Positions 53,202-61,765 of a stretch of 64,000 nt of DNA are shown here, piece after piece. Under the pieces are notes generated by a model. It searched no databases. It was not told where the DNA came from and saw only the letters and a list, made by a program, of their open reading frames with translations. The translations under genes and the position numbers were made by a program. The stretch comes from Paenibacillus timonensis (GTDB lineage Bacteria; Bacillota; Bacilli; Paenibacillales; Paenibacillaceae). Position 1 is the first letter of the stretch; every line of letters starts with the position of its first letter. The stretch covers positions 1 through 64,000 of the forward strand of contig NZ_JAKSXN010000012.1 in assembly GCF_022427145.1 (NCBI RefSeq), written 5' to 3'.

Positions 53202-53240
53202 AAAAAAGGGAAGGCGCTGGGTGGCGCCTTCCCTTTTTTA
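53202..53240 (+). terminator. Terminator of sodA and the 70-residue protein gene
   Basis: AAAAAAGGGAAGGCGC, 6-nt loop, GCGCCTTCCCTTTTTT: a 16-bp perfect stem including the A/T run, beginning 11 nt after the stop codon. Its shape would work in both directions. Confidence 0.93.
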
Positions 53241-53884
53241 TGTTGTGCTGCTGCCGCTGAATGGCCTGGGAGGCCGGGCGCGGCACGGTGAGGCCAGATA
53301 GCGGTATAAAGTACCGCTATTTCGCTCCGGGAAGGTGCTTCGCCGTAAATAGCGGTAAATGTTGGCCTTATTTAGCCGGTTTCGCGTCTTATAAGGCGGA
53401 AATGCCCCCAATAAGGCCACTTTTTACCGCTATTTCGCTCGTAGTGCGGGACTTAGGTGAAAATAGCGGTAAGATTTACCGCTATGGTTCTACTGGGGCG
53501 CGCAATAAATTGGGTAAACCTTGAAAGTGGGCGGAATAAGGTGACATTTTAACGCTATGTTTCTAACGCACCAGTCACGCAATCCTGTTGCCATTTACCT
53601 CTAACCTCTAACCATTAACCTCTAACCACTAATTGGTCCCTCGCCCTTGTTACTGAGTACTGTCCCAGACCCGTTTAGCGCTCCACATCAACGTTCTACG
53701 ACCGTGCTTCACATCACGATCCACCGGATCACCGAATCATTGGATCATCGGATCACCAAATCACTCACCAGATCCTCCACCGTGTTTCCCACCCCAGCCG
53801 CCGTTGAACCGCCTATGCTATACTCCTCGGCTTCCCTGGCTTCCAGTTCTCGCGTGCCGTCTCGCTCCCTGCCGGCTTCGGCCA
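53241..53884. repeat. Gene-free interval with ATAGCGGTAA-type and ATCA-rich repeats
   Basis: No credible gene. 53297-53321 and 53462-53485 are short palindromes built on ATAGCGGTA and TACCGCTAT. 53347-53373 (plus) and 53410-53435 (inverted) are facing copies of a motif starting AAATAGCGGTAA and ending GGCCTTATT; 53533-53560 is a further inverted copy. 53600-53630 has tandem CTCTAAC-type units, and 53715-53775 a degenerate run of ATCACCGGATC/ATCATTGG units. The long facing pair could form an extended hairpin. Confidence 0.7.
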
Positions 53885-55114
53885 TTACGAGCCAAAGTAC
53901 CCGTTCAGAATGCGCAGGAACACGTTCGGGAACGCCAGGTTGTCCATGTCTTCCCGAGTGATCCACCGGTACTCGGCGGCTGTGTCGTCGGCGGCAGGCC
54001 CGGCGTTGGCTGGAAGCCGGGCCGCCGAGTCGGCTGCGCCGCCCGCCGCGTCATACGCCGCGGCGGTTTCGGCCACGGCCGCGGGGCTCACGCCGCCGCC
54101 GGCTGCCTGCATTGGAATCTCCGCGTCAAAGCGGAACACGCGGAGATTCCAATGGATATGGCTGAACGTGTGCTCCGCGTTCAGCAGCGCCCCGCCCGGC
54201 CGGGCGGGCACCCCGGCGGCGGCCAGCGCCGCCGCCAGCCGGTCCATCGCCGGGCCGTCGGGGAGGCCGGCGCCTTCGCCCGGCACGGCGTCGGCGGGGA
54301 TGTGGGGCAGCTCCCACATCCGTGCGAGCAGCCCCGTGTCCGGCCGCCGGCGCACGAGCACGCGGCCGGCCAGCGCCCCGCCGCCTTCGACGAGGGCGGC
54401 AAGCCGGTACTCCGGCCGCGGCGGCTTCGCCTTGCTCTTGACCGGCAGGCGCTCCTCGGCGCCTTCGAGCCGGCCGGCGCAGCGGGCCATCACCGGACAG
54501 ATCAGGCATTGCGGCGACTTGGGCGTGCAGACCAGCGCGCCCAGCTCCATCAGCGCCTGATTAAAATCGGAGGCCCGCCCTTCCGGGATCAGCTCCGCGG
54601 CCAATTCCTCCATGAGAGTGCGCGTCCCGACCTTCGCGACATCTTCCTCGATCAGGAAGTAACGCGACAGCACCCGCATGACGTTGCCGTCCACCGCCGG
54701 CTCCGGGCGGTTAAAAGCGATGCTCAGGATCGCCCCGGTCGTATACGGGCCCACTCCCTTCAAGGCGGATACTTCCGCCTTGTTATCCGGCACGGTCCCG
54801 CCGTGCCGCTCCATTACCTGCCGGGCCGCCGCCTGCAGATTGCGGGCCCGCGAATAATAGCCAAGCCCTTCCCAGCATTTCAGCACGTCTTCTTCCGGCG
54901 CTTCCGCCAAATCCCGAATCGTCGGGAAGCGCTCGATAAACCGCTGAAAATAAGGGATGACCGTATCCACGCGCGTCTGCTGCAGCATAATCTCCGACAC
55001 CCAAATATAATAAGGATCGCGGTGCCTGCGCCAAGGCAGGTCCCGCTTGGACCGCTCATACCAACCGAGCAGCTCCGTGCTGAAAAATATCCGTGTTTCC
55101 CTGTTTCCCCGCAT
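53885..55114 (-). CDS. mutY: A/G-specific adenine glycosylase
   Basis: A 409-residue base-excision repair enzyme removing adenine opposite 8-oxoguanine. Catalytic Glu is in SEIMLQQTRVDTVIPYF. The helix-hairpin-helix is LKGVGPYTTGAILSIAF, followed by VDGNVMRVLSRYF with the catalytic Asp. The [4Fe-4S] cysteines fit C-x6-C-x2-C-x5-C (VCTPKSPQCLICPVMARC). The NUDIX-like C-terminal domain (residues ~255-405) contains an Ala/Gly/Asp-rich insertion around residues 340-385. It starts 12 bp after acpS, so the two form a transcription unit. Confidence 0.96.
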   Translation of the reverse strand: MRGNRETRIFFSTELLGWYERSKRDLPWRRHRDPYYIWVSEIMLQQTRVDTVIPYFQRFIERFPTIRDLAEAPEEDVLKCWEGLGYYSRARNLQAAARQVMERHGGTVPDNKAEVSALKGVGPYTTGAILSIAFNRPEPAVDGNVMRVLSRYFLIEEDVAKVGTRTLMEELAAELIPEGRASDFNQALMELGALVCTPKSPQCLICPVMARCAGRLEGAEERLPVKSKAKPPRPEYRLAALVEGGGALAGRVLVRRRPDTGLLARMWELPHIPADAVPGEGAGLPDGPAMDRLAAALAAAGVPARPGGALLNAEHTFSHIHWNLRVFRFDAEIPMQAAGGGVSPAAVAETAAAYDAAGGAADSAARLPANAGPAADDTAAEYRWITREDMDNLAFPNVFLRILNGYFGS

Positions 55115-55126
55115 GCTGCTCTCCTT

Positions 55127-55564
55127 CTATTCCACGCGTTCCACCACGGCAAAGGCCGAAGCCAGCTGCCGCTCATGCGTAATGCTAAGATGTATGGCAT
55201 ATCCGCCGCCCTCCGGACGACCGGCGGCAGCGAGCCCGAGGCGTTCCCAAGCTTCCGGCGTTAAAGTAACCGACGGTTTCCCGTTTACATCGGGCAAGAT
55301 CTCCATGTCGGTAAAGCTGAGCACCTGGCCGATGCCGCAGCCAAACGCCTTGCTGACCGCTTCCTTGGCCGCAAACCGCCCCGACAGAAACTCCGCAGGA
55401 CGCGCCGATTGTCCGGGCAATTCCAGCTCCGCCGCAGTCAAGATCCGCCGCCGAAACCGTTCGCCGATCGACTTGTTCAACAAGCGCTCCATCCGCTGGA
55501 TTTCGACGATGTCATGTCCGATTCCGAAAATCAACAGGCAGCCCTTCTTCCTTCGTTCTCTCAT
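55127..55564 (-). CDS. acpS: Holo-[acyl-carrier-protein] synthase
   Basis: A 145-residue phosphopantetheinyl transferase activating ACP for fatty-acid synthesis. Metal/CoA residues: IFGIGHDIVEIQRME (Asp) and GRFAAKEAVSKAFGCG (Glu, Lys). A C-terminal HLSITHERQLASAFAVVE is typical. AcpS proteins usually begin at IxGxGxD, so a TTG at 55534 directly before IFGIGHD is an alternative start; ATG 55564 has GGAAAG 11 nt upstream and is retained. Lies 12 bp before mutY on the same strand. Confidence 0.94.
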   Translation of the reverse strand: MRERRKKGCLLIFGIGHDIVEIQRMERLLNKSIGERFRRRILTAAELELPGQSARPAEFLSGRFAAKEAVSKAFGCGIGQVLSFTDMEILPDVNGKPSVTLTPEAWERLGLAAAGRPEGGGYAIHLSITHERQLASAFAVVERVE

Positions 55565-55855
55565 TCTACTATGTTCTTTCCTTGCGTCCCGTCCCGAACC
55601 AAGCCCGGGAAACGGCCGCTCCCCCCATTGTAACAGGGAACCCGCGACCGCGCGAGTCTTGATGGGCGTCGGCCGGCTGACCCCAGCCTGAATCTAGCTT
55701 GACCCTATACCTGACCCTGGCGATGCCGGACAGGCCTTCTTCCCGCCTATGCTATACTGAATCTATCCATCCAGTTCTCCCCAACCGCAAGAATGATCAA
55801 GAAGCCCATTCGTCGGTCCGCTATACTGAAGCCATAGACCGGTCTGGAGGAAGTT

Positions 55856-56761
55856 ATGAATCAAATCAACACCATTCAACAAAGCATCGATTATATCGAA
55901 GAACGGCTGGGCGAGGAGCTCACGTTGGCTGAGGTGGCCAAAGCGATGTTTTACTCCGAATACCATTTTCACCGTACGTTCCTGTATTTCGTCGGAGACA
56001 CGATGACGTCCTACATCCGGAAGCGAAGATTGTCTCAAGCGGCCGAGCTCCTGGCTCATTCCGACCAGAAGGTACTCGACATCGCGCTGCGCTGCGGTTT
56101 CAGCTCCCATGAGGCTTTTACCCGGGCCTTCCGGAAAATGTACGGGATTCTGCCGACGGAATGCCGCCGCCGCGGCTGCCCTCCTTACCTTGTGCCCAAA
56201 GCGAATCCGCTTCGAGACTTCGTTGCCCAAATTTCTTACGATTGGGGAGATTACGACATGCAATACCGTATCGAACAAGTTCCATCCATGCGTATCTTGG
56301 GGTTCTCGCTGAAAACGACCACGGTGGACGGAGAGAATCACAAGGAAATCCCGGCTTTCTGGCAAAAATACATGCGCGAGCAATGGAGCTCGCGCGTTCC
56401 CGGCAAACTTCATCCGAACGTTGAACTCGGCGTCTGCACCACCCTCGAAGAAGACGGCACGTTCCGTTATATCATCGGCTTTGAAGTCGACGAAGCGGCC
56501 GAAGTCCAGGAGGGCCTGACCGAATATCGCATCCCGCCGGCAACCTATGCCATCTTCACCACTCCGCCGGCCGGCGAGGCGGACTTCACCTCGTCTATCC
56601 AGCAAACCTGGGACGAGATCTTCACCAACTGGTTCCCGTCATCCGGATACGAACAAGTAGCTGCGCCCGATTTCGAATGGTACGATGAACGTTGTTGGCC
56701 GAAGGAAGGCAAACAGATCGACATTTACATTCCGGTTCAACCGACCGGCGCGAAAGCCTAA
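55856..56761 (+). CDS. AraC family regulator with GyrI-like effector domain
   Basis: A 301-residue regulator. The two helix-turn-helix units of the AraC DNA-binding domain are at residues ~10-110 (LTLAEVAKAMFYSEYHFHRTFLYF and VLDIALRCGFSSHEAFTRAFRKMYG). A GyrI-like/integron-cassette ligand domain spans ~125-300 (EQVPSMRILGFSLKTT, PATYAIFTTPPAGEAD, and the DFEWYDERCWPKEGKQIDIYIPV end). It resembles SoxS/Rob- and BltR-type regulators of drug response. GGAGGAAG precedes ATG. Convergent with the yknZ-like gene across a terminator. Confidence 0.93.
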   Translation: MNQINTIQQSIDYIEERLGEELTLAEVAKAMFYSEYHFHRTFLYFVGDTMTSYIRKRRLSQAAELLAHSDQKVLDIALRCGFSSHEAFTRAFRKMYGILPTECRRRGCPPYLVPKANPLRDFVAQISYDWGDYDMQYRIEQVPSMRILGFSLKTTTVDGENHKEIPAFWQKYMREQWSSRVPGKLHPNVELGVCTTLEEDGTFRYIIGFEVDEAAEVQEGLTEYRIPPATYAIFTTPPAGEADFTSSIQQTWDEIFTNWFPSSGYEQVAAPDFEWYDERCWPKEGKQIDIYIPVQPTGAKA

Positions 56762-56794
56762 TCTCGGCTTCTCCGTCAGGCCCAACTGCCCGCA

Positions 56795-56838
56795 CAAAAA
56801 CAACCCGGCTCCTCCAAACGGAGGACCGGGTTGTTTGA
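56795..56838. terminator. Bidirectional terminator between the AraC regulator and the yknZ-like gene
   Basis: ACAACCCGG-CTCCTCC pairs with GGAGGA-CCGGGTTGT. The minus strand ends in TTTTTG and the plus strand in TTTGAGG, so it is stronger toward the left (minus). Confidence 0.8.
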
Positions 56839-56854
56839 GGTTATCAATAAGGCA

Positions 56855-58054
56855 TTACTCGTAACGCAGCGATTCGATCGGGTGCAGCTTGGAGGCTTTG
56901 TTCGCCGGATACAAGCCGAAGAAAATACCCACCGCGGCCGAAAAGCCGAAGGCCAGCAAAATGGCCCAAATCGAGACGACGAACGGCCATCCGGAAATCA
57001 AAGCGAACACCCAGGCGGCCAATAAACCCAGTAGCGCGCCAAGCGTTCCCCCGATGAACGAGAGAATCACCGCTTCAATCATGAACTGGAGCATGATCGT
57101 CCCCGGAGTCGCGCCGATCGCCTTGCGGATCCCGATTTCCCGGGTTCTCTCCGTCACGGAGACCAGCATGATGTTCATGACCCCAATCCCGCCGACGAGC
57201 AGGGAAATCCCGGCGATGGAGCCGATGATCGTCTGCAGGATGGAGAACGTGCTTTTGATCATCTGCTCGGCATCCTTCGCCGATTCCGAGACATAAGCAT
57301 CCTTGCTCACGTTCTTCCGATCCGCCAGCCAGGATTTGATCGTCTCCACCGTCTCGTCCATTCTCTCCGGCGTTCTGGGCAGAACCTCGATCGAACTTAA
57401 GCGATCGCTTGGCCCCTCCCCGTCCGTTGGCATGGCGGTGATCGGCGCATAGGCGGAATAACGTTCCCCGCCCATGCCGCTCATGAGGCTCTCCTGCACC
57501 TTGTACACCCCGACGATCCGGAACATTCCACCGGAGAGCTGGATTTTCCGCCCGATCGCTCCTTGCGGAGACCCAAACGCCTTATCCGCATACTTGGCTT
57601 CGACCACAATGGTCTTCTGACGTGCCCGCTCCTCTTGCGAGTTAAAGAACCGGCCTGCCACGATATCGATTTTTTGCATCTTGGGCGATTCCGCCGTCGT
57701 TCCGGTAATGCTGAACTGCAAGTTTTCCTTCTTGAGTTTGCCGGTCATGCCGTAGGTTGACGACGCCGAAACGTAACGGACCCCCGGCAACTTACGAATT
57801 TCTGCCAATTCCCGCTGCCGGAAATAGACATTGTCATCGGGATCTCCGTTGTTATAGTTCGGATAAATCAGAAAATATCCGTCCTCATAATTCGACATTT
57901 CGGACATGATCGAGCTTTGCCCGGCCTGCCCGATCGACACGACCGTGACCACCGCGGCGACGCCGAAGACGATGCCGATCATCGTCAGGAAGGAACGCAG
58001 CTTGTTCATTCGGAGATTGTCCAGGGCGACAAGGATGCTCTCCCAAATGCTCAT
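56855..58054 (-). CDS. MacB-type ABC transporter permease (YknZ-like)
   Basis: A 399-residue permease with the MacB topology. One N-terminal helix (LRSFLTMIGIVFGVAAVVTVVS) and a ~230-residue extracellular domain precede three C-terminal helices (SIAGISLLVGGIGVMNIMLVSV, MIEAVILSFIGGTLGALLGLLA and a last one). TERTREIGIRKAIGA is the family signature. It overlaps the ATPase gene by 4 bp. Last gene of a four-gene operon in the same order as Bacillus yknWXYZ, which protects against the SDP peptide toxin in that organism. Confidence 0.92.
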   Translation of the reverse strand: MSIWESILVALDNLRMNKLRSFLTMIGIVFGVAAVVTVVSIGQAGQSSIMSEMSNYEDGYFLIYPNYNNGDPDDNVYFRQRELAEIRKLPGVRYVSASSTYGMTGKLKKENLQFSITGTTAESPKMQKIDIVAGRFFNSQEERARQKTIVVEAKYADKAFGSPQGAIGRKIQLSGGMFRIVGVYKVQESLMSGMGGERYSAYAPITAMPTDGEGPSDRLSSIEVLPRTPERMDETVETIKSWLADRKNVSKDAYVSESAKDAEQMIKSTFSILQTIIGSIAGISLLVGGIGVMNIMLVSVTERTREIGIRKAIGATPGTIMLQFMIEAVILSFIGGTLGALLGLLAAWVFALISGWPFVVSIWAILLAFGFSAAVGIFFGLYPANKASKLHPIESLRYE

Positions 58055-58740
58055 AGGCTCACACTTCCTTTACGCTTGTCGCTCAGGATCCGGCCGTCCC
58101 CAAACGTAATGATCCGGTCGGCATGCTCGGCGATATCCGGCTCGTGGGTGACGAGCACGATCGTCGTGCCTTCGGCATGGATTTGTTTGAACAGCGCCAT
58201 GATTTCATGGGACGATTTCGTATCCAGGTTCCCGGTCGGCTCATCGGCCAGCAGGATCGGCGCGTTCATCGTCAGCGCCCGGGCGATCGCCACCCGCTGC
58301 TTCTGACCGCCGGAGAGCTCGTTCGGGCGATGCTTGACCCGTTCGGCCAGCCCAACCCTTCCAAGCAGCTCAAGCGCCCGTTCATTGCGCTTTTCCCGGG
58401 AGATCCCGGCATACATCATCGGCAGCGTGACGTTTTGCAGGACGGTTTGGCGTCCCAGCAGGTTAAAGCTTTGGAAGACGAAGCCGATTTTGCGGTTGCG
58501 CACCTTGGACAGCTCATCCTCGTTCAGGGACTGAACCGGGTCCCCGTCCAGTTCATAGCTGCCGGAGGTGGGGACATCCAGGCAGCCGATAATGTTCATC
58601 AACGTCGATTTGCCTGAACCTGACGAGCCCATGATAGCCACGAACTCGCCTTTTTCGATTTGCAGGTCAAGCGGCATCAAAGCCTGAACCTCGAGGGGGC
58701 CGTTTTTGTAAATTTTGGTGATGCCCGTTAGCGTAATCAT
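58051..58740 (-). CDS. ABC transporter ATP-binding protein (YknY/MacB-like)
   Basis: A 229-residue ATPase: Walker A IMGSSGSGKSTLMNIIG, Q-loop GFVFQSFNLLGRQTVLQN, signature NELSGGQKQRVAIARAL, Walker B ILLADEPTGNLD and H-loop VLVTHEPDI. Standard LolD/MacB-type length. It overlaps both its neighbours by 4 bp, showing tight coupling with the permease and the adaptor. Confidence 0.97.
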   Translation of the reverse strand: MITLTGITKIYKNGPLEVQALMPLDLQIEKGEFVAIMGSSGSGKSTLMNIIGCLDVPTSGSYELDGDPVQSLNEDELSKVRNRKIGFVFQSFNLLGRQTVLQNVTLPMMYAGISREKRNERALELLGRVGLAERVKHRPNELSGGQKQRVAIARALTMNAPILLADEPTGNLDTKSSHEIMALFKQIHAEGTTIVLVTHEPDIAEHADRIITFGDGRILSDKRKGSVSL

Positions 58741-59804
58741 TTCACTTTCACCTTAGCGCCGTCCTGCAGTTTGTCGCCGCCTTGCACCACGACGAGGTCG
58801 CCTGCGGCTGCCCCCGTGACCAGCTCGATTTGGTCTTCGCTTTCCTTCCCCGTCGTGACAAGCGTCTTGACGGCAGCCCCGTCCTGAACCTTGAAGACAT
58901 AGGCCTGTTCACCGTCGTACTGAACCGCGTCGATCGGCACGAGCAGCCGCTCCTTGTCGGGAATCTCCATTTCCACCGTCACGTTATAACCCGGCCGAAG
59001 CTCCGGCGCTACTTGATCCAGGCTGACCTCCATTTCCACCGACGTATCTTTCGAGGTCGGGTCGGACAGCCCTGCGGTAGGAGCCAAATAAGAGATCGTC
59101 CCGTCATAACTGTCCGCGAAGGCTTCCCCCGTCACCACGGCCTTCATCCCTGGCAACGCCTTGCCCGCATCCAGCTCGTTCAGAAATGCGGTCACTTTAA
59201 GACGGCTCACATCGGCAATCGTGGCGATTTCGCCGCCTTCGGCAAGCATCTGGCCTGCGTTCGCCGATAGCGAAGTGACAACGCCATCCGCCGGGATCAC
59301 CACCTGCTGGTTCGCTAATTGCTTCTCCAGGGATTTTATCGTCAGTTGACTGGAGCGAATGCGCAGATCATAGGAGGTAAGGTCCAGCTCCTTCGGCTCC
59401 TGGTCCGGGTTCTCGCTATGCGCCTGCTTGAAGCTCTCAAAATGCTGCTTCTTGGCCGCCAACCGCTCCGCTTCGGTCAATTGCAGATTAATCCGTTCCT
59501 TCTCCAACTGCTCCCGGACCTGCTCCATGCCAAGCGTCAGCAGCACTTGCCCCTTCTTGACCACATCGCCCTGCTTCACCTTCACCGCTTCCACCACGCC
59601 GCTTGCCGGCGCGTATACCGACGTCGTCTGTCCCGGCTCCAGCTTGCCGTTCGTAAAGATCTGCTCGACGATCTTCCCCATCTTCACTTCGGCCGTCTTC
59701 ACTTCGGCGGCCCGATTGAGCCCCACCATATTGGCAACCACCAGCACGATGACGGCCAACCCGACGAGGGCGCCCCAAAACCATTTTTTCTTGAACAAGT
59801 CCAT
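58737..59804 (-). CDS. HlyD/RND-type membrane-fusion adaptor (YknX-like)
   Basis: A 355-residue adaptor from ATG 59804 (a GTG just upstream shifts it by one codon). One N-terminal membrane helix (FWGALVGLAVIVLVVANMVG) is followed by a lipoyl/barrel-sandwich half motif (PASGVVEAVKVKQGDVVKKGQVLLTL), an alpha-helical hairpin (~95-160), and the second half (IPADGVVTSLSANAGQMLAEGG). A beta-barrel domain and membrane-proximal domain follow. It links the permease to external parts in MacAB-type systems. Between YknW- and YknY-like genes. Confidence 0.92.
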   Translation of the reverse strand: MDLFKKKWFWGALVGLAVIVLVVANMVGLNRAAEVKTAEVKMGKIVEQIFTNGKLEPGQTTSVYAPASGVVEAVKVKQGDVVKKGQVLLTLGMEQVREQLEKERINLQLTEAERLAAKKQHFESFKQAHSENPDQEPKELDLTSYDLRIRSSQLTIKSLEKQLANQQVVIPADGVVTSLSANAGQMLAEGGEIATIADVSRLKVTAFLNELDAGKALPGMKAVVTGEAFADSYDGTISYLAPTAGLSDPTSKDTSVEMEVSLDQVAPELRPGYNVTVEMEIPDKERLLVPIDAVQYDGEQAYVFKVQDGAAVKTLVTTGKESEDQIELVTGAAAGDLVVVQGGDKLQDGAKVKVK

Positions 59805-59835
59805 CACCTATCCTATTTATGTATCATTGCGAACT

Positions 59836-60471
59836 TCAGCTCAGCAGCAGCGAGCCCAGCGAAATCACGAGCCAAGCTGCAATAATCCAGGTCGCCACCT
59901 TTTTGCGCGGCCGGTTCATGATCACCGAGGAGCCGATGATGTACAGAACGAGGCTCCAAATGGAGAATGGATTGATCAAGGACAATAAACGATACATCTG
60001 GCTGGACTTATCGGAGACAAAAGCCCCTAAGCTAAGCGAAATGTCCGTTGCCGACTGCACGTCCATCGTCATGACCAGGATCCCCGTGATCAAGCTGCCC
60101 ACAAGGCCCGGCAGAGAGGAAAATGCGGCGATGGATACGAACTGCATGTATTTGCCTTCCCCGCGCACCACCAGATTCAACAACATCAGCAGCAGGCCTG
60201 TCACGAACAACATGATCACCGGCGCAACGATGCCCATGACGTAGGCGGACGTTTTCGCCGTGGCCATAAACGTATCCTGCATCGAAGCATCGATCTGCTG
60301 GTTTTGGAACTGCCGGTGAAATTCCTTCTCCAATGCCGGCATCTGCATGTAGACCACGGCAAAGGATACAACCACCAGCACCGCTAGCGCAAACAGCCAA
60401 GCGGTTTTGTTCTCCCGCACCCGCTTGAACGTTTCCTCCGGCGCCATAAAAATCGTAAATACGTTCTTCAA
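59836..60471 (-). CDS. Yip1-domain membrane protein (YknW-like)
   Basis: A 211-residue protein with a short cytoplasmic N-terminus (PEETFKRVRENKTAWLFAL, typical of Yip1-domain proteins) and about five membrane helices. First gene of the four-gene operon, 31 bp before the adaptor gene. In Bacillus YknW is needed for assembly of the YknXYZ transporter complex (established knowledge). No enzymatic motif. A near-perfect palindrome (60534-60552) lies ~65 bp upstream of the start. Confidence 0.85.
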   Translation of the reverse strand: MKNVFTIFMAPEETFKRVRENKTAWLFALAVLVVVSFAVVYMQMPALEKEFHRQFQNQQIDASMQDTFMATAKTSAYVMGIVAPVIMLFVTGLLLMLLNLVVRGEGKYMQFVSIAAFSSLPGLVGSLITGILVMTMDVQSATDISLSLGAFVSDKSSQMYRLLSLINPFSIWSLVLYIIGSSVIMNRPRKKVATWIIAAWLVISLGSLLLS

Positions 60472-60724
60472 ATGAAACCCTCCCTCAAATCTCCAGACTT
60501 AACTTCATCCTATACCACTTCCAAATAAAGACTATAACATGGATCATGTTATATATACGGACAAAGCGACAAAGAGATTCAGGGACAAGTCCGCCCCCAG
60601 GTTCGCGAACTCCCCATTCGTCAGAGCTTCGTTAGGTCTTCCTGCATTATAACCCCTTCTCCCGCCGGCGCCACTGGCCCGGGTCCGGGATTTCTCCTGG
60701 ACTTAAGTCCAAGCCCGACCGGCA
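60472..60724. promoter_or_regulatory. Upstream region of the yknW-like operon with a 19-bp palindrome
   Basis: No gene. 60534-60552 is a perfect inverted repeat ATAACATG-GAT-CATGTTAT, a good candidate regulator-binding site for the operon reading left. The sequence on both sides is AT-rich (GTTATATATACGG). No certain promoter was picked. 60640-60720 is GC-rich and featureless. Confidence 0.5.
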
Positions 60725-60766
60725 TAAAAAAACGCGAGCCCCCGGGCGTATCGCCCGGGCTCGCGT
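60725..60766 (-). terminator. Intrinsic terminator of nadE
   Basis: On the minus strand ACGCGAGCCCGGGCG, 3-nt loop, CGCCCGGGGGCTCGCGT (with bulges), then TTTTTTT. It lies 54 nt after the nadE stop. Confidence 0.88.
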
Positions 60767-60819
60767 AGGTCATGCCCGATGACGGTCACCGGCCTTCTCC
60801 GGCCGGCGTTCTCCTTGAA

Positions 60820-61629
60820 TCAAATGCCCGGGATCGGGCTGCGTTTATGCTCCGTTTTCCGATAGAACGACTCCAGCCGCTCTTGAACCGCCGGGTCGAT
60901 CGGCTTGCCTTCGAGATAATCGCTGTTATCGTCGTAGCTGATCCCAAGTTCCTTCTCGTCCGTTTGCCCTTCCCACAGGCCGGCGGTCGGCGCCTTGTCG
61001 ATCACGCTTTGCGGCACGCCGAGGCGTGCGGCAAGCTGGCGAACTTGACGCTTGTTCAGCGAGCTAAGCGGCGTAAGGTCAACCGCTCCGTCGCCCCACT
61101 TGGTGTAAAAACCGGTGATCGCCTCGGAAGCATGGTCGGTGCCAACGACAAGCAGGTTAAGCTCGAAAGCCAGCGCATACTGCATGACCATCCGCGTCCG
61201 CGCCTTGACGTTGCCTTTGCCTTGCGGGCTCAGGTGACGGGACTTCCCGATATTTTTCAAGCTGTGCTCGACTTCAAGGGCGATTTCGTCCACGGCTTCC
61301 TCAATGTTCGTCTCCGCTGTATGCTCAAGACCAAACGCCTTGGCCACCTCGTAGCTGTGATCGATGTCCTCCTGCTTCCCGTAGGGCTGGAATACGCCCA
61401 GCGTCATATACGGCTGGCCGGTTTCCTGCGTGAGCTCGTCCGTTGCCCGTTTGCATAGGCCGGTCGCCACGGCGCTGTCAATTCCTCCGCTGATGGCGAT
61501 CAAGAGGCCGGTCGTGCGCGCGGCTTTGACATGCTCCTTCAAGAAGTCGACCCGACGGCGAATCTCTTCGTCCACGTCGATGACGGGCTTTACGCCCAAA
61601 CGATTAATGATTTCCTGCTGCAAACTCAT
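60820..61629 (-). CDS. nadE: NAD+ synthase (ammonia-dependent)
   Basis: A 269-residue enzyme adenylating and amidating nicotinic acid adenine dinucleotide to NAD+. P-loop LIAISGGIDSAVATGL; NVKARTRMVMQYALA, VGTDHASEAITGFYTKWGDG and PLSSLNKRQVRQLAA are family motifs. No glutaminase domain is fused, so ammonia is the donor. ATG 61629 (MSLQQEI) is chosen for GGAGGG upstream; a longer frame has no ribosome site. Terminators lie on both sides, so it is a single-gene unit. Confidence 0.96.
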   Translation of the reverse strand: MSLQQEIINRLGVKPVIDVDEEIRRRVDFLKEHVKAARTTGLLIAISGGIDSAVATGLCKRATDELTQETGQPYMTLGVFQPYGKQEDIDHSYEVAKAFGLEHTAETNIEEAVDEIALEVEHSLKNIGKSRHLSPQGKGNVKARTRMVMQYALAFELNLLVVGTDHASEAITGFYTKWGDGAVDLTPLSSLNKRQVRQLAARLGVPQSVIDKAPTAGLWEGQTDEKELGISYDDNSDYLEGKPIDPAVQERLESFYRKTEHKRSPIPGI

Positions 61630-61687
61630 CCTTAATCCCTCCACATCCAAAATATTACACCTTATGTAAGTAGCATTCCCCAAATCT

Positions 61688-61729
61688 AAAAACGCCCCGG
61701 CCCATCCGGACAAGCCGGATGGCGGGGCG
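61688..61729 (-). terminator. Intrinsic terminator of the bacilliredoxin gene
   Basis: On the minus strand CGCCCCGCCATCCGG, TTGT loop region, CCGGATGGGCCGGGGCG, then TTTTT. It lies 36 nt after the stop. Confidence 0.88.
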
Positions 61730-61765
61730 AAAGCGGCTAGCGGTTCGGCCGCCGCCAGGATCGGC

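Noticed and set aside
54126-54509. Long Arg/Gly/Ala-rich frame on the minus strand inside mutY
   Set aside because: It is a GC-driven shadow of mutY with biased composition and no ribosome site.
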